This document shows, piece by piece, positions 35,293 through 46,322 of a stretch of DNA of 64,000 bases. Within the stretch, counting starts at the first letter, position 1. Every line of letters starts with the position of its first letter. Source of the DNA: Fuscibacter oryzae (GTDB taxonomy: Bacteria > Pseudomonadota > Alphaproteobacteria > Rhodobacterales > Rhodobacteraceae); the NCBI RefSeq assembly GCF_016765795.1, contig NZ_JAESVP010000002.1:1-64000 (forward strand). Direction: 5' to 3'. The position numbers and the translations under genes were made by a program. Below the pieces are notes generated by a model. The model was not told the origin of the DNA and did no database searches. It saw nothing but the letters and a program-made list of their open reading frames with translations.

Positions 35293-35428
35293 CGGGATGT
35301 TCCAAAGGTGGGCACAGGGGTGAATCTGCATTCTTATTCGCCCAACTTGGTCTTTTGTGGGCAGCCTTGGCTCTGGCATGGCCAGCGCATGGTCGCCAAG
35401 CAGTCAAGATGTACTGTGTTGATTTTTG

Positions 35429-35518
<90 letters not shown>

Positions 35519-35680
35519 GCGCTTTGGGGGTCGTCTGGGGCGGGGATGTAGCGGGGCCGTGCGGGGCTTGCAACCCCGGAAATGCAGCAATCGCAACTTT
35601 ACGAGAGGGGGACCGCCGGTGGCTTGGCAAGGGCGGGCCAAGGGCCTAGCTGTCGGGGAAGGTGTCAAAGAGGACCAGAT

Positions 35681-36529
35681 ATGGCATTTCGTCCGGTGTG
35701 TGTGGTTATCGCGCTTGCGGCAGGGGGTGTCTTTGGCACTGCGCCGGTGCTGGCCCAGCAGCAGGCCCAGCCTGCGGCGGCGCTGTATGATGTGTTGCAG
35801 ATCGATGACATGATTGCCGTCCTGCGCGACGAAGGCATCGCCGATGCCGCCGAACTCGCGGCGGATTTTGGCCCGGCGGGTGGTAGCCCCGGCTGGGACG
35901 CTTCGGTCGCGCGGATTTATGATCCGGCGCAGATGCAGGCGCTGGTAAAGGCGGGCCTGGACAGGGCGATGGCGGGCAAGCCGGATGTGACCGCGCGGGC
36001 GATCGACTTCTTTGGCTCTGCTCCGGGCAAGCGCGCCCTGCAACTGGAGACAGATGCCCGCCGGGCACTGATGGACAAGGACACCGAGGCGGCGGCGACC
36101 CTGCGCTGGCAGGATATGGTGGCCAGGGGCGACCCGAGGGTTGCGCTGATCCGCCGCTTTGCCGAGGTCAACGACCTGATCGAGTCCAACGTCGCGGGGG
36201 CGATGAATTCCAGTCTGGCGTTCTATCAGGGGTTGGCCGGAACCGGCGGGCCGTTTGCCGACATGACCGAGGCAGACATTCTTGACCTTGCGCGCGGCAA
36301 GGAAGGGGAAACCCGCGCCAGCACCGAAGAATGGCTGTTTCCGTTCCTGGCGCTGGCCTATCAGCCGCTTACTGATGCAGAATTGCGCGCCTATACCGAT
36401 TACTCTGCCACGCCTGCCGGGCAGCAGTTGAACGCGGCGATGTTTGCCGCGTTCAACGGGTTGTTCAACAGCGTCAGCCACGATCTGGGCCGCGCCGTCG
36501 GGCTGGAGATGGCGGGACAGGATATCTGA
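35681..36529 (+). CDS. DUF2059 domain-containing exported protein
   Basis: A 282-residue exported protein. Signal peptide (FRPVCVVIALAAGGVFGTAPVLA), then a helical body with a DUF2059-like segment (about 75-140: PAQMQALVKAGLDRAM) and a second copy-like stretch near the end (PLTDAELRAYTDYSATPAGQQLNAAMFAAF). DUF2059 proteins are periplasmic helical proteins of unknown function. ATG 35681 has AAAGAGGACC before it. Convergent with the PEBP gene. Confidence 0.8.
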   Translation: MAFRPVCVVIALAAGGVFGTAPVLAQQQAQPAAALYDVLQIDDMIAVLRDEGIADAAELAADFGPAGGSPGWDASVARIYDPAQMQALVKAGLDRAMAGKPDVTARAIDFFGSAPGKRALQLETDARRALMDKDTEAAATLRWQDMVARGDPRVALIRRFAEVNDLIESNVAGAMNSSLAFYQGLAGTGGPFADMTEADILDLARGKEGETRASTEEWLFPFLALAYQPLTDAELRAYTDYSATPAGQQLNAAMFAAFNGLFNSVSHDLGRAVGLEMAGQDI

Positions 36530-36533
36530 GGCC

Positions 36534-37067
36534 TTAGCGCCCCAGTGTGGCGGTGATCGTGGCACTGTCCAGCGCCGAGGCGCGCGCCATGAACCCGACC
36601 ATCGCACCGCTGGCATTGGCATCAAGTGGCAGAGGTGCGGGCAGGGCATAGACCGTGATCTGATAGGGATGCGGCGCTGCACCTTCGGGCGGGCAGGCAC
36701 CGCCAAAGCCGGGGGTGCCAAAATCGGTGCGGCTTTCAATGGTGCCCGCCGGCATGACCGTGCCACTGGCGCCTTCGGGCAGCAGGGTCGTGTCGCCCGG
36801 CAGGTTGAAGGCAACCCAGTGCCACCATCCCGATCCGGTCGGCGCATCGGGATCATACATCATCACGGCAAAGGCCCCGGTGCCAGCGGGCGCATTGGAC
36901 CATGCCAGATCGGGCGACTGGTTGCCCCCCGTGCAGCCAAATCCGTTCAGAATCTGTGCCTCGGTCAACGTCCCGCCATCGGGCATCGCCTTTGATGTCA
37001 GGGTCATATCGGCCTGTGCGGTGCTGGCGCACAGGGCAAGGGCAAGCGGGAAGGCAAAGCGGATCAT
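36534..37067 (-). CDS. YbhB/YbcL family PEBP-like protein (exported)
   Basis: A 177-residue phosphatidylethanolamine-binding-protein-fold protein. A short signal peptide (MIRFAFPLALALCASTAQA) precedes the mature domain. The ligand-site segments MYDPDAP, WWHWVAFNLP and PHPYQITVYALP are present. Two cysteines at GCTGGN and GACPPEG may pair. Bacterial homologues are named Raf-kinase-inhibitor-like only by fold; the biological role is unknown. Confidence 0.9.
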   Translation of the reverse strand: MIRFAFPLALALCASTAQADMTLTSKAMPDGGTLTEAQILNGFGCTGGNQSPDLAWSNAPAGTGAFAVMMYDPDAPTGSGWWHWVAFNLPGDTTLLPEGASGTVMPAGTIESRTDFGTPGFGGACPPEGAAPHPYQITVYALPAPLPLDANASGAMVGFMARASALDSATITATLGR

Positions 37068-37100
37068 CCTGGGGTCTCCTGTTGGTCGGATGACCGGACC

Positions 37101-37964
37101 CTAGGCCGATCCGCCCTCACCTGCGGCCCCGGTCCGCGCGATTTTCGCCCCGATCCGATCAATCGCTACCTCCGGGGTGCGGATCTCATGCGGAGAAAGG
37201 CCAAAGCGGGCGCGGAACCGGGTGGCGAATTGTTGGGGCGAAGCATAGCCCGCCTCTGCCGCAACCCGTGCAATCGGGAAAGGCGTGGTCTGCAACAGCC
37301 CCAATGCATGGGTCAGCCGCACGTCCCGCAGAATGGCGCCGAAACTTTCCCCCTCTGCGGCAAGTTTGCGGCGCAGGGTGGCTTCGCTGGCACCCAACAG
37401 GCGGGCCACATTGGCTGCCACCCAATCAGCCGCCGGATCGGCTGCGATCAGCCCGCGCAGCCGGTCTGCCAGTCGGGGCAGCCCTTCGGCTGCAAGGACG
37501 CCACCGGACAATGCCAGCCACAGGGCCATCTCTTCCAGCTTTAGTACCAGCACATCCGCGGGCAGGGCGGCGAAAGGCGAGGGGGCGAAGAAGGCCGCAA
37601 ACAGCGCCTCGCCCTCTGCTGGCAGCACCACAGGTTGCGGCGCCCGTGCGGTGGGGCGTTGAACGGCGGGCAACCGGGCAAGCGCGCGCTCGGCCGCGGC
37701 GCGAGGCAGGGGCAGGACCATGGCTTCATACTGTCCGCCTGCATCGGGAATGTTGCAGATCGTCATCGGCAGCGCATCGGGCAGCAGCACAAATTGTCCT
37801 TCGGTTATCGTCAGGGCGAGCTGTGTCGCGATAACCTCCTTGCTTCCCCGCCGCACCTGGATCAGAGAGGGCATCGTCGGCACGATCCCGTGCATGCGGG
37901 CGCGCCGGGCCTGACGCAAAACCACGCCGGGCAAAGGGTTGGTCAGGGCACTGTCGTCACGCAT
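37101..37964 (-). CDS. AraC-family transcriptional regulator
   Basis: A 287-residue regulator. The C-terminal third (about 190-275) has the double HTH of AraC/XylS: NVARLLGASEATLRRKLAAEG and then IARVAAEAGYASPQQFATRFRARFG. The N-terminal part (about 20-170) is a cupin-like effector domain of the AraC_N type. ATG 37964 has GAGG 8 bases upstream. It is divergent from rplU across 229 bp; a regulated target is not evident. Confidence 0.88.
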   Translation of the reverse strand: MRDDSALTNPLPGVVLRQARRARMHGIVPTMPSLIQVRRGSKEVIATQLALTITEGQFVLLPDALPMTICNIPDAGGQYEAMVLPLPRAAAERALARLPAVQRPTARAPQPVVLPAEGEALFAAFFAPSPFAALPADVLVLKLEEMALWLALSGGVLAAEGLPRLADRLRGLIAADPAADWVAANVARLLGASEATLRRKLAAEGESFGAILRDVRLTHALGLLQTTPFPIARVAAEAGYASPQQFATRFRARFGLSPHEIRTPEVAIDRIGAKIARTGAAGEGGSA

Positions 37965-38017
37965 GGGCACCTCGGTGTCGCGCCCAGACTAACGGCCCGG
38001 CGCGCTGGCGCAAAGGC

Positions 38018-38046
38018 TTGACACCCCGCACGCAATCCTTCAAAAG
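38018..38046 (+). promoter_or_regulatory. Possible promoter of rplU-rpmA
   Basis: A perfect -35 hexamer TTGACA at 38018 and, 17 bases on, the poor -10 candidate CAAAAG at 38041. The spacing is right and the position fits a leader of about 140 bases before rplU, but the -10 match is weak. Confidence 0.4.
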
Positions 38047-38053
38047 CGCGCAA

Positions 38054-38081
38054 CCCGGCCAGACCTCTGAGTCTGTCCGGG
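38054..38081 (+). promoter_or_regulatory. Hairpin in the rplU leader (possible attenuator)
   Basis: CCCGGCCAGAC and GTCTGTCCGGG pair over 11 positions with one mismatch and a 6-base loop, and are followed by the T-rich TATTCTTATTT. This sits at the expected 5' end of the rplU-rpmA transcript. Confidence 0.5.
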
Positions 38082-38193
38082 TATTCTTATTTACATCGTC
38101 CCGAACGGGGCGCGCTGTTCGAAGGCGGGGCCGATGGTCCCCGAAACGCCGGAAACGGGGCCAAAGGACGCGGTTCACAAGGAAGGAAGACCC

Positions 38194-38574
38194 ATGTTTG
38201 CGGTCCTGAAGACCGGCGGAAAGCAATACAAGGTGCAGGCGGGTGACGTGCTGCGCGTTGAAAAGCTGGACGCTGTTGCTGGTGACAAGATCCAGTTCAA
38301 CGAAATTCTGATGGTCGGCACGACCATTGGCCTGCCCACCGTGGCGGGCGCTGCCGTGCAGGCAGAGGTGATCGACCAGATCAAGGGCGAAAAGACGATT
38401 CACTTCGTCAAGCGTCGCCGCAAGCACTCGTCGCAGCGCACCAAGGGCCACCGTCAGCACCTGACGCTGATTCGTGTGACCGAAGTTCTGGCTTCGGGCG
38501 CCGACAAGACCGATGTCAAGGCTGCCACCGGCACCGCCGATGCGCGCCGCGCGGCCCACGAAACCGCGAAGTAA
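38194..38574 (+). CDS. rplU: 50S ribosomal protein L21
   Basis: 126 residues, a 23S rRNA-binding protein of the large subunit. The opening MFAVLKTGGKQYKVQAGD and the KRRRKHSSQRTKGHRQ signature are diagnostic. The tail after about 104 is Ala/Asp-rich, as usual in Rhodobacterales. AAGGAAG precedes the ATG. rpmA follows 12 bp later. Confidence 0.97.
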   Translation: MFAVLKTGGKQYKVQAGDVLRVEKLDAVAGDKIQFNEILMVGTTIGLPTVAGAAVQAEVIDQIKGEKTIHFVKRRRKHSSQRTKGHRQHLTLIRVTEVLASGADKTDVKAATGTADARRAAHETAK

Positions 38575-38586
38575 GGAGACCTTACC

Positions 38587-38856
38587 ATGGCACATAAAAA
38601 AGCAGGCGGCTCCTCGCGCAACGGTCGTGATTCGGCTGGCCGTCGTCTTGGCGTGAAACTGTATGGCGGTCAGGCTGCGGCCCCCGGCAACATCATCTGC
38701 CGCCAGCGCGGCACCACCTGGTTCCCGGGTGAAGGCGTTGGCATGGGCACTGACCATACCATCTTCGCCACCGTCGAGGGCAAGGTTACCTTCAAGAAGG
38801 GGCTGAAAGGCCGCACCTTCATTTCGGTCCTCCCCGTTGCAGAGGCAGCCGAGTAA
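38587..38856 (+). CDS. rpmA: 50S ribosomal protein L27
   Basis: 89 residues; its N-terminal tail reaches the peptidyl-transferase centre. [20 protein letters not shown] and [10 protein letters not shown] are diagnostic. AAGGAG precedes the ATG. A clear terminator follows. Confidence 0.97.
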   Translation: MAHKKAGGSSRNGRDSAGRRLGVKLYGGQAAAPGNIICRQRGTTWFPGEGVGMGTDHTIFATVEGKVTFKKGLKGRTFISVLPVAEAAE

Positions 38857-38884
38857 GCCGGAAACCCGTTTCTGAAGAAACATC

Positions 38885-38922
38885 GGGGGATCGGCCGAAA
38901 GGCCGGTCCCCCTTCTCGTTTT
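38885..38922 (+). terminator. Rho-independent terminator after rpmA
   Basis: GGGGGATCGGCC-GAAA-GGCCGGTCCCCC is a 12-bp stem with a GNRA loop and one G-T pair, then TTCTCGTTTT. Confidence 0.85.
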
Positions 38923-39086
38923 CGCCCCGATTCCCGTCACGTTTCCGCCAAGGGTTCTTGGCAGGATGCCGGGCAGGACCATCTTGAGGAGAGGAGCCTC
39001 GGGACCGGAACAGACCGGGGTTGGGACGAGATTGGGAGAGAGGACGCCGGGTTCGCCCGGCCATGCGCTTCGACAGGAGGGAAGCC

Positions 39087-39644
39087 GTGACACTTGATAT
39101 GATTGCCGCCGCAAGGCCCGCTGAAATCGCCGCTGGCAGATTTCTGCTGCGCCCTGTGCGCAAATCTGATGCCGGGCTGTGCGCGATGTATGCCGGTGAT
39201 CGCCGGGTGGCAGAGGCGACGCGCTCTATCCCGCATCCGCTGCCGCCGGGCGCGATGGAGGCGTTCATCACCCGCGCCATGGCAGGCACGGGCGAGAAGA
39301 TCTGGGTAATGGACGGCACTGCGACCGGCTTGGGCGAGGTGCTGGGCATCATCAGCCTGAAGCCGATGGAGCAGGGCCAGAAAACCCGTGGCCAATCGGA
39401 AATCGGCTATTGGGTGGCGCCTGCGCTGTGGAACACCGGCATCGCGTCTGAGGCGGTGCGGGCACTGGTTGGGGCGAACCCCTTGGGCGACCGCACAATC
39501 TTTGCTGAGGTGTTTCAGGACAATCCCGGTTCGGCGCGCGTGCTGACCAATGCGGGGTTTGAATATCTGGGCGATGCCGAAACCTTTTCGGTTGCACGGA
39601 ATTCCCGTGTTGCAACGTGGACTTATGTGCGAAAGCTGAAGTGA
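39087..39644 (+). CDS. GNAT family N-acetyltransferase (RimJ/RimL-like)
   Basis: 185 residues. The GTG start at 39087 is chosen because AGGAGGG lies just upstream; an ATG 8 codons earlier has none. Domain cues: RFLLRPVRKSDAG, a central SEIGYWVAPALWNTGIASEAVRAL acetyl-CoA motif, and FAEVFQDNPGSARVLTNAGFEYLG. This is the Acetyltransf_3 type that acetylates ribosomal proteins or small amines. It is a regular neighbour of rpmA and obgE in this order. Confidence 0.88.
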   Translation: MTLDMIAAARPAEIAAGRFLLRPVRKSDAGLCAMYAGDRRVAEATRSIPHPLPPGAMEAFITRAMAGTGEKIWVMDGTATGLGEVLGIISLKPMEQGQKTRGQSEIGYWVAPALWNTGIASEAVRALVGANPLGDRTIFAEVFQDNPGSARVLTNAGFEYLGDAETFSVARNSRVATWTYVRKLK

Positions 39645-39648
39645 CCTG

Positions 39649-40155
39649 ATGATCCGTGCCGCCACCCCCGATGACGCCGAAGGTATCGCCGCGATCTATA
39701 ATGATGCGGTGGCGAACACGACCGCGATCTGGAACGAGATCACGGTCGATGCCGCCAACCGGGTTGACTGGATGGCGGCGCGGATGGCGGGCGGCTTTCC
39801 GGTGCTGGTGGCCGAGGCCGATGGGCAGGTGGCGGGCTATGCCAGCTATGGCCCGTGGCGGGCGTTCGACGGCTATCGCCTGACGGTGGAACATTCGGTC
39901 TATGTCGCCGCCGGGTTCCGGGGCAGGGGCCTTGCCCGCGCGCTGATGCAGGCGCTGATCGCCCGCGCCCGCGCGGCGGACCTGCATGTGATGGTGGCGG
40001 CGATCGAGGCGGAAAACCGCCCTTCGATCACGCTGCATGAAAGCCTGGGCTTTGCCAATACCCATACCATGCGGCATGTCGGCCAGAAATTCGGCCGCTG
40101 GCTGGACCTGACCTTTATGGAATTGCATCTGGACGACCGACCTACACCCATGTGA
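39649..40155 (+). CDS. GNAT family N-acetyltransferase (phosphinothricin acetyltransferase-like)
   Basis: 168 residues, 4 bp after the preceding GNAT gene. The pattern IRAATPDDAEGIAAIYNDAV, YASYGPWRAFDGYRLTVEHSVYV, GRGLARALMQALI and ENRPSITLHESLGF is that of the Pat/Bar/YncA subgroup that acetylates phosphinothricin, methionine sulfone or similar amino acids. The true substrate is uncertain. Confidence 0.88.
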   Translation: MIRAATPDDAEGIAAIYNDAVANTTAIWNEITVDAANRVDWMAARMAGGFPVLVAEADGQVAGYASYGPWRAFDGYRLTVEHSVYVAAGFRGRGLARALMQALIARARAADLHVMVAAIEAENRPSITLHESLGFANTHTMRHVGQKFGRWLDLTFMELHLDDRPTPM

Positions 40156-40172
40156 CCCGCCGCCTCGCTTGA

Positions 40173-42361
<2,189 letters not shown>

Positions 42362-42367
42362 GCGCCC

Positions 42368-42410
42368 AAAAATCTTGGAAGATTTTTGCAAATTCCTTCC
42401 AAGGAATTTG
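42368..42410 (+). repeat. Two adjacent perfect AT-rich palindromes between proB and proA
   Basis: AAAAATCTT-GG-AAGATTTTT (42368-42387) and CAAATTCCTT-CC-AAGGAATTTG (42389-42410). Each has perfect arms of 9-10 bp, and only one base lies between them. Both are strikingly AT-rich in a G/C-rich genome. As RNA they form two small hairpins in the proBA message. Confidence 0.85.
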
Positions 42411-42431
42411 TGCGAAACGGGAAGGTTGATC

Positions 42432-43691
42432 ATGGACGGACAAGTCAGCGACCTGATGGCCGAGATTGGCGCCAAGGCGAAGGCAGCCGCGACGGAACTG
42501 GCCTGCGCCTCGTCAGAGCGCAAGGCGGCGGCGCTGCTTTCGGCGGCGGCGGCGGTCTGGGCGCGGCGCGAAGAGATACTCGACGCCAATTGCCTTGACC
42601 TCGACTATGGCACCGACAAGGGCCTGTCGCCCGCGATGATGGACCGGCTGAAGCTGGACGAAAACCGCATTCGCGGCATCGTGGACAGCTTGCGCTCGGT
42701 CGCCGAACAGAAAGACCCGGTAGGCCGGGTTCTGGCCGAATGGGACCGCCCGAATGGCCTGCATATCCAACGGGTTGCGACGCCCATTGGCGTGATTGGC
42801 GTGATCTATGAAAGCCGCCCGAATGTAACGGCAGATGCCGGGGCGCTGGCGCTGAAATCCGGGAATGCGGTGATCCTGCGCGGGGGGAGTGAGAGCTTTC
42901 ATAGCTCGGAAGTGATCCACGATTGCATGGTGCAGGGTCTGCGCGAGGCGCATCTGCCCGAGGCTGCGATTCAGCTGATTCCGACCCGTGACCGTGCCAT
43001 GGTCGAGGCGATGCTGCGCGCGGTGGATCATATCGACGTGATCGTGCCGCGCGGTGGCAAGGGGTTGGTGGGCCTTGTGCAACGCGAGGCGCGGGTGCCG
43101 GTGTTCGCCCATCTGGAGGGCATCTGCCACGTCTATGCCGACAAGGACGCCGATCTGGAAAAGGCGCGCCGCGTTGTCTTGAACGCCAAGACCCGCCGGA
43201 CCGGCGTTTGCGGGTCGGCAGAATGCCTGCTGATCGACTGGCAGTTCTATACCAAACACGGCGCGGTGCTGATCGAGGATCTGATCGCTGCGGGCGTCGA
43301 GGTACGGACCGAGGGCGAGTTGTTGAAGGTGCCGGGCACGGTGCGCGCCACGCCCGAGGATTTCGGGCATGAGTTTCTGGATATGATCATCGCGGCCAAG
43401 CTGGTGGATGGGGTGGATCAGGCGATTGCCCATATCCGCAAATATGGCTCGAACCATACCGAAAGCATCCTGACCGAGAATGACGAGGTGGCGGCGCTGT
43501 TCTTTCAGCGGCTGGATTCGGCGATTCTGATGCGCAACGCCTCGACCCAGTTTGCCGACGGCGGAGAGTTCGGCATGGGAGCCGAGATCGGCATTGCCAC
43601 CGGCAAGCTTCATGCACGCGGGCCGGTGGGCGCCGAACAATTGTGCAGCTTCAAGTATCTGGTCACGGGGGACGGGACGATCCGGCCCTAG
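42432..43691 (+). CDS. proA: Gamma-glutamyl phosphate reductase
   Basis: A 419-residue enzyme of the aldehyde-dehydrogenase superfamily that makes glutamate-5-semialdehyde with NADPH in proline synthesis. The catalytic cysteine C260 sits in [10 protein letters not shown], and the motifs [19 protein letters not shown]-like, GSESFHS and [10 protein letters not shown] are diagnostic. ATG 42432. Its stop overlaps the stop of the convergent TetR gene. Confidence 0.95.
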   Translation: MDGQVSDLMAEIGAKAKAAATELACASSERKAAALLSAAAAVWARREEILDANCLDLDYGTDKGLSPAMMDRLKLDENRIRGIVDSLRSVAEQKDPVGRVLAEWDRPNGLHIQRVATPIGVIGVIYESRPNVTADAGALALKSGNAVILRGGSESFHSSEVIHDCMVQGLREAHLPEAAIQLIPTRDRAMVEAMLRAVDHIDVIVPRGGKGLVGLVQREARVPVFAHLEGICHVYADKDADLEKARRVVLNAKTRRTGVCGSAECLLIDWQFYTKHGAVLIEDLIAAGVEVRTEGELLKVPGTVRATPEDFGHEFLDMIIAAKLVDGVDQAIAHIRKYGSNHTESILTENDEVAALFFQRLDSAILMRNASTQFADGGEFGMGAEIGIATGKLHARGPVGAEQLCSFKYLVTGDGTIRP

Positions 43692-44284
43692 GCGAAAGAG
43701 GGCAGGATATCGTCTACCAAAGCTGCGGTTTCGCCGGGCGCGGGCAGTCTGCCGATCATCAACAGATAGATCGGCAGCGCCATGGCAAGCTGTTTGGCCC
43801 GTTCAGCGCCCAGTCGGGGCGAAACCTCGCCCCGCGCGCGGGCCGCAGTCAGGATCTGGTCCAGCAACTGCCAACGGTCGCGCCGTTCCTCCAGCAGGGC
43901 AGCCCCCAGTTCGGCATTGTCCGCCGCCTCGACGTACAACACTCGCACCAGCGGCCCCATCGGCATAGACCCGTCATCACCGCGCCAGCGCGCTAGCAGA
44001 TCGTCAAGATAGGCCGTCAGATCGCCGCGCAGGGTGCCGGTATCTGGCAACTCCATCTCTTGTTTGGAGCGTGACACCAGCGCCAGCAGCAGATGCGCCT
44101 TGGAGGGCCACCAGCGATACAGCGTTGCCTTGCCGGCGCGCGCGCGTTTGCACACCGCCTCCATCGTCAGGGCGGCATAGCCCTGTTCGCGGATCAGCTC
44201 TGCCGCCGCTTGCAAGACCGCTGCTTCGGTTTCCGGATTGCGCCGCGCCCCGATCGAGGCGCGCGCGTTTTCTGCGTCAGACAC
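43688..44284 (-). CDS. TetR/AcrR-family transcriptional regulator
   Basis: 198 residues. The HTH (about 14-60) reads [49 protein letters not shown]. The ligand-binding part is all-helical (TetR_C-like). The start is a GTG at 44284 with AAGGGGG before it. It is divergent from a two-TM small protein with a long inverted repeat between, likely the operator for both. The last 4 bp are shared with the proA stop. Confidence 0.9.
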   Translation of the reverse strand: MSDAENARASIGARRNPETEAAVLQAAAELIREQGYAALTMEAVCKRARAGKATLYRWWPSKAHLLLALVSRSKQEMELPDTGTLRGDLTAYLDDLLARWRGDDGSMPMGPLVRVLYVEAADNAELGAALLEERRDRWQLLDQILTAARARGEVSPRLGAERAKQLAMALPIYLLMIGRLPAPGETAALVDDILPSFA

Positions 44285-44300
44285 GATTTCCCCCTTGCGG

Positions 44301-44339
44301 AACGGAACGTATCGTTTCATATATACGAGACGTTCCGTT
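44301..44339. promoter_or_regulatory. TetR-type operator (39-bp inverted repeat)
   Basis: Arms AACGGAACGTATCGT and ACGAGACGTTCCGTT match in 14 of 15 positions around a 9-bp AT-rich spacer. The left arm also contains a smaller palindrome (AACG-TAT-CGTT). It lies between the TetR gene and the small membrane-protein gene, where it would overlap both promoters. Confidence 0.75.
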
Positions 44340-44357
44340 TCGATAAGGACTTCTTCC

Positions 44358-44585
44358 ATGAATACCGTTGCCAGTAAAGCCCGCGCGCCATCAAGATTGC
44401 GTTTTGCCGGGTTTGTCTTTCTGTTCGTCTATCCGCTGGTGACCTTGGGTCTGTTGGTCTTGCTGCCGCTGACCCCCGGCTGGCCGATTCCGGCGCGCAC
44501 GGCAGTTCTGGTGCCGATTGTGGTTACCGCGATGGTCTGGGGGATCATCCCGTTCATCCAGACCCGCCTGCGCCGTTGGCTGTGA
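44358..44585 (+). CDS. Small two-helix membrane protein of unknown function
   Basis: 75 residues. Two hydrophobic helices (about 14-38 and 48-66) are joined by a short loop with PLTPGWPIPART; the C-terminus is basic (RLRRWL). I recognise no family. It is the only gene downstream of the TetR-type operator on this side and so probably the regulator's target. ATG 44358. Confidence 0.65.
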   Translation: MNTVASKARAPSRLRFAGFVFLFVYPLVTLGLLVLLPLTPGWPIPARTAVLVPIVVTAMVWGIIPFIQTRLRRWL

Positions 44586-45182
44586 TCAGAAGGTCAGCCG
44601 TACCGATTTCTCGGCCACCTCGACCGTCAGGCGACGGTGCTGGCGAGTGGTTTCTTCCTGAACCAGCAGGAAATGAACCTGCGCGGGCCCAATCTCTGTC
44701 AGGGCAGAGGGGTTTGACAGCACCTCCCACAGATCGGGGTCAACCTTCAGGCGCGTCGCCTCGCCCAGCAAAAGCCAGCGGCTGTCGTTACGGGTGACGG
44801 TGATGCGCCCGCCTTGCGGCATTGCGGTTTCAAGGCACAACACCAGCAGGAAGGCCAGCTTTACCTCGCGCCGCGCCATGTCGGGCGGGCCTTGCCAATC
44901 CACCTCGACCCGGCCGCCCCGGGTGACACCCGCCAGAATATCGGCCACCTCGCGCCGCCCGATCCGCTGATCGCCCGTGGCAGCCCCAAAGGCCACGCGG
45001 AAAAACCGCACGCGGGCATTGGCATGGGCCACGCTTTCAGAGATCAGCGCAACCTCTGGCCCCTGGGCCGTGCCTTCCAGCAACAGCAGTTCCACCCCAT
45101 TGCCGATGGCGCCGATCGGGCTGATAAGGTCATGGCAGATACGAGAGCCGATAAGTGCGGCAAGGTCGGGCTTATCGTGCAA
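44586..45182 (-). CDS. chpT: Histidine phosphotransferase ChpT
   Basis: A 198-residue cytoplasmic phosphotransferase. In alphaproteobacteria ChpT passes phosphate from the kinase CckA to CtrA and CpdR. The phospho-acceptor His17 lies in SRICHDLISPIGAIGNGVELL, followed by a degenerate ATPase-like domain. The start is set at a TTG at 45182 with AGAGG before it; other starts upstream run into the divergent gene. CtrA control often includes motility and gene-transfer-agent genes in this order. Divergent from the DUF3553 gene. Confidence 0.85.
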   Translation of the reverse strand: MHDKPDLAALIGSRICHDLISPIGAIGNGVELLLLEGTAQGPEVALISESVAHANARVRFFRVAFGAATGDQRIGRREVADILAGVTRGGRVEVDWQGPPDMARREVKLAFLLVLCLETAMPQGGRITVTRNDSRWLLLGEATRLKVDPDLWEVLSNPSALTEIGPAQVHFLLVQEETTRQHRRLTVEVAEKSVRLTF

Positions 45183-45210
45183 GGCGTTACCTCTGAATGG
45201 GAGATGTCGG

Positions 45211-45384
45211 ATGCTGTCGTTTCTGGAACCGGGCATGTTCGTGCGCCATCCCGGCCAGCCCGATTGGGGGCTGGGGCAGGTGCAGTCGAACATCGGAGGG
45301 CGGGTGACGGTGAACTTTGAACATGCCGGCAAGGTCGTGATTGATGTCCGGCAGGTGACGCTTGTTCCGGATTTCTCTGCCTAA
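45211..45384 (+). CDS. DUF3553 small protein
   Basis: 57 residues. It matches the DUF3553 pattern: FLEPGMFVRHPGQPDWGLGQVQSNIGGRVTVNFEHAGKVV, with a small SH3-like beta fold as in UvrD/PcrA C-terminal regions. The ATG at 45211 has GGGAG upstream. Short but well conserved, so a real gene. The role is unknown. Confidence 0.8.
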   Translation: MLSFLEPGMFVRHPGQPDWGLGQVQSNIGGRVTVNFEHAGKVVIDVRQVTLVPDFSA

Positions 45385-45536
45385 TCCAGTATGGGTTAAC
45401 GAAGCCCTAACGCAACCGGTTTGCGCGACCCCGACGCAGCGGCGCGGCCCGTCTGGCCGGTTGCAATGGCAGGGGGCAGCCCTTAGAACTCGGCTCAGAT
45501 ACTGGTGGGCAGGCCCGAGGACGGAACCGGCGCAAG

Positions 45537-46322
45537 ATGATCGACGACGATGCCGCCTTTACCTTGCGCCTTGCACGGGATGACCGCGATCTGCGGGCAG
45601 CCCAGCGCCTGCGGTATGAGGTGTTTGTGGCCGAACTTGGCGGCAGCGGCCCGCTGGTAGACCATGACCAACGGCTGGAGCGCGATGATTTCGACCCCTG
45701 GTTCGACCACCTGTTGCTGATAGACGAGCGGCGCGACCCTGCGACCTTGCAGGATGTGGTGGGCGTTTACCGGCTGCTGACGTCAGAGCGGATGGCACAG
45801 GCCGGGCGGTTCTATTCCGAAAGCGAATATGACCTGACTGCGTTAAAGACCTGTGGCCGCAAGCTGGTAGAGCTGGGCCGGTCCTGCGTTCATCCCGACT
45901 ATCGCGGCGGGACGGCGATGTTCCATTTGTGGAACGGGCTGGCCGATTATGTGCTGGAGCGGGGGATCGAGATCCTGTTTGGCGTTGCCAGCTTTCACGG
46001 CACAGATGTGGCGGCGCTGGCGGAACCCTTGTCCTATCTGCACCACCACCATCTGGCACCGCCCGCCCTGCGGGTGCGGGCGCTGGAACCGCATCGGCAA
46101 GAGATGGATCTGGTGGCAGAGGCCGGGCTGGACCGCCGTCGCGCCATGGCGGGCACCCCGGCGCTGATCAAGGCCTATCTGCGGCTGGGCGGGTTTGTCG
46201 GCGACGGGGCGTGGATTGATCACGCCTTCAACACCACCGATGTCTGTCTGGTCATGGACACAGAGAAGATGAGCGCCAAGCACCGCGATTTCTACACCAG
46301 AAAGAAAGCCCGCGACGCATGA
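45537..46322 (+). CDS. olsB: L-ornithine N(alpha)-acyltransferase
   Basis: A 261-residue GNAT-like acyltransferase that transfers a 3-hydroxy fatty acid from ACP to ornithine, the first step of ornithine lipid synthesis. Typical segments: LRYEVFVAELGG, FDPWFDHLLLID, ELGRSCVHPDYRGG, FGVASFHGTDV and GDGAWIDHAFNTTDVCLVM. The stop overlaps the olsA start (ATGA), so the two are coupled. No phosphate box is recognisable upstream. Confidence 0.92.
   Translation: MIDDDAAFTLRLARDDRDLRAAQRLRYEVFVAELGGSGPLVDHDQRLERDDFDPWFDHLLLIDERRDPATLQDVVGVYRLLTSERMAQAGRFYSESEYDLTALKTCGRKLVELGRSCVHPDYRGGTAMFHLWNGLADYVLERGIEILFGVASFHGTDVAALAEPLSYLHHHHLAPPALRVRALEPHRQEMDLVAEAGLDRRRAMAGTPALIKAYLRLGGFVGDGAWIDHAFNTTDVCLVMDTEKMSAKHRDFYTRKKARDA

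Noticed and set aside
45385-45536. Search for a phosphate (PhoB) box before olsBA
   Set aside because: No CTGTCAT-type direct repeats are visible in the 152-bp gap, so I do not claim phosphate control.
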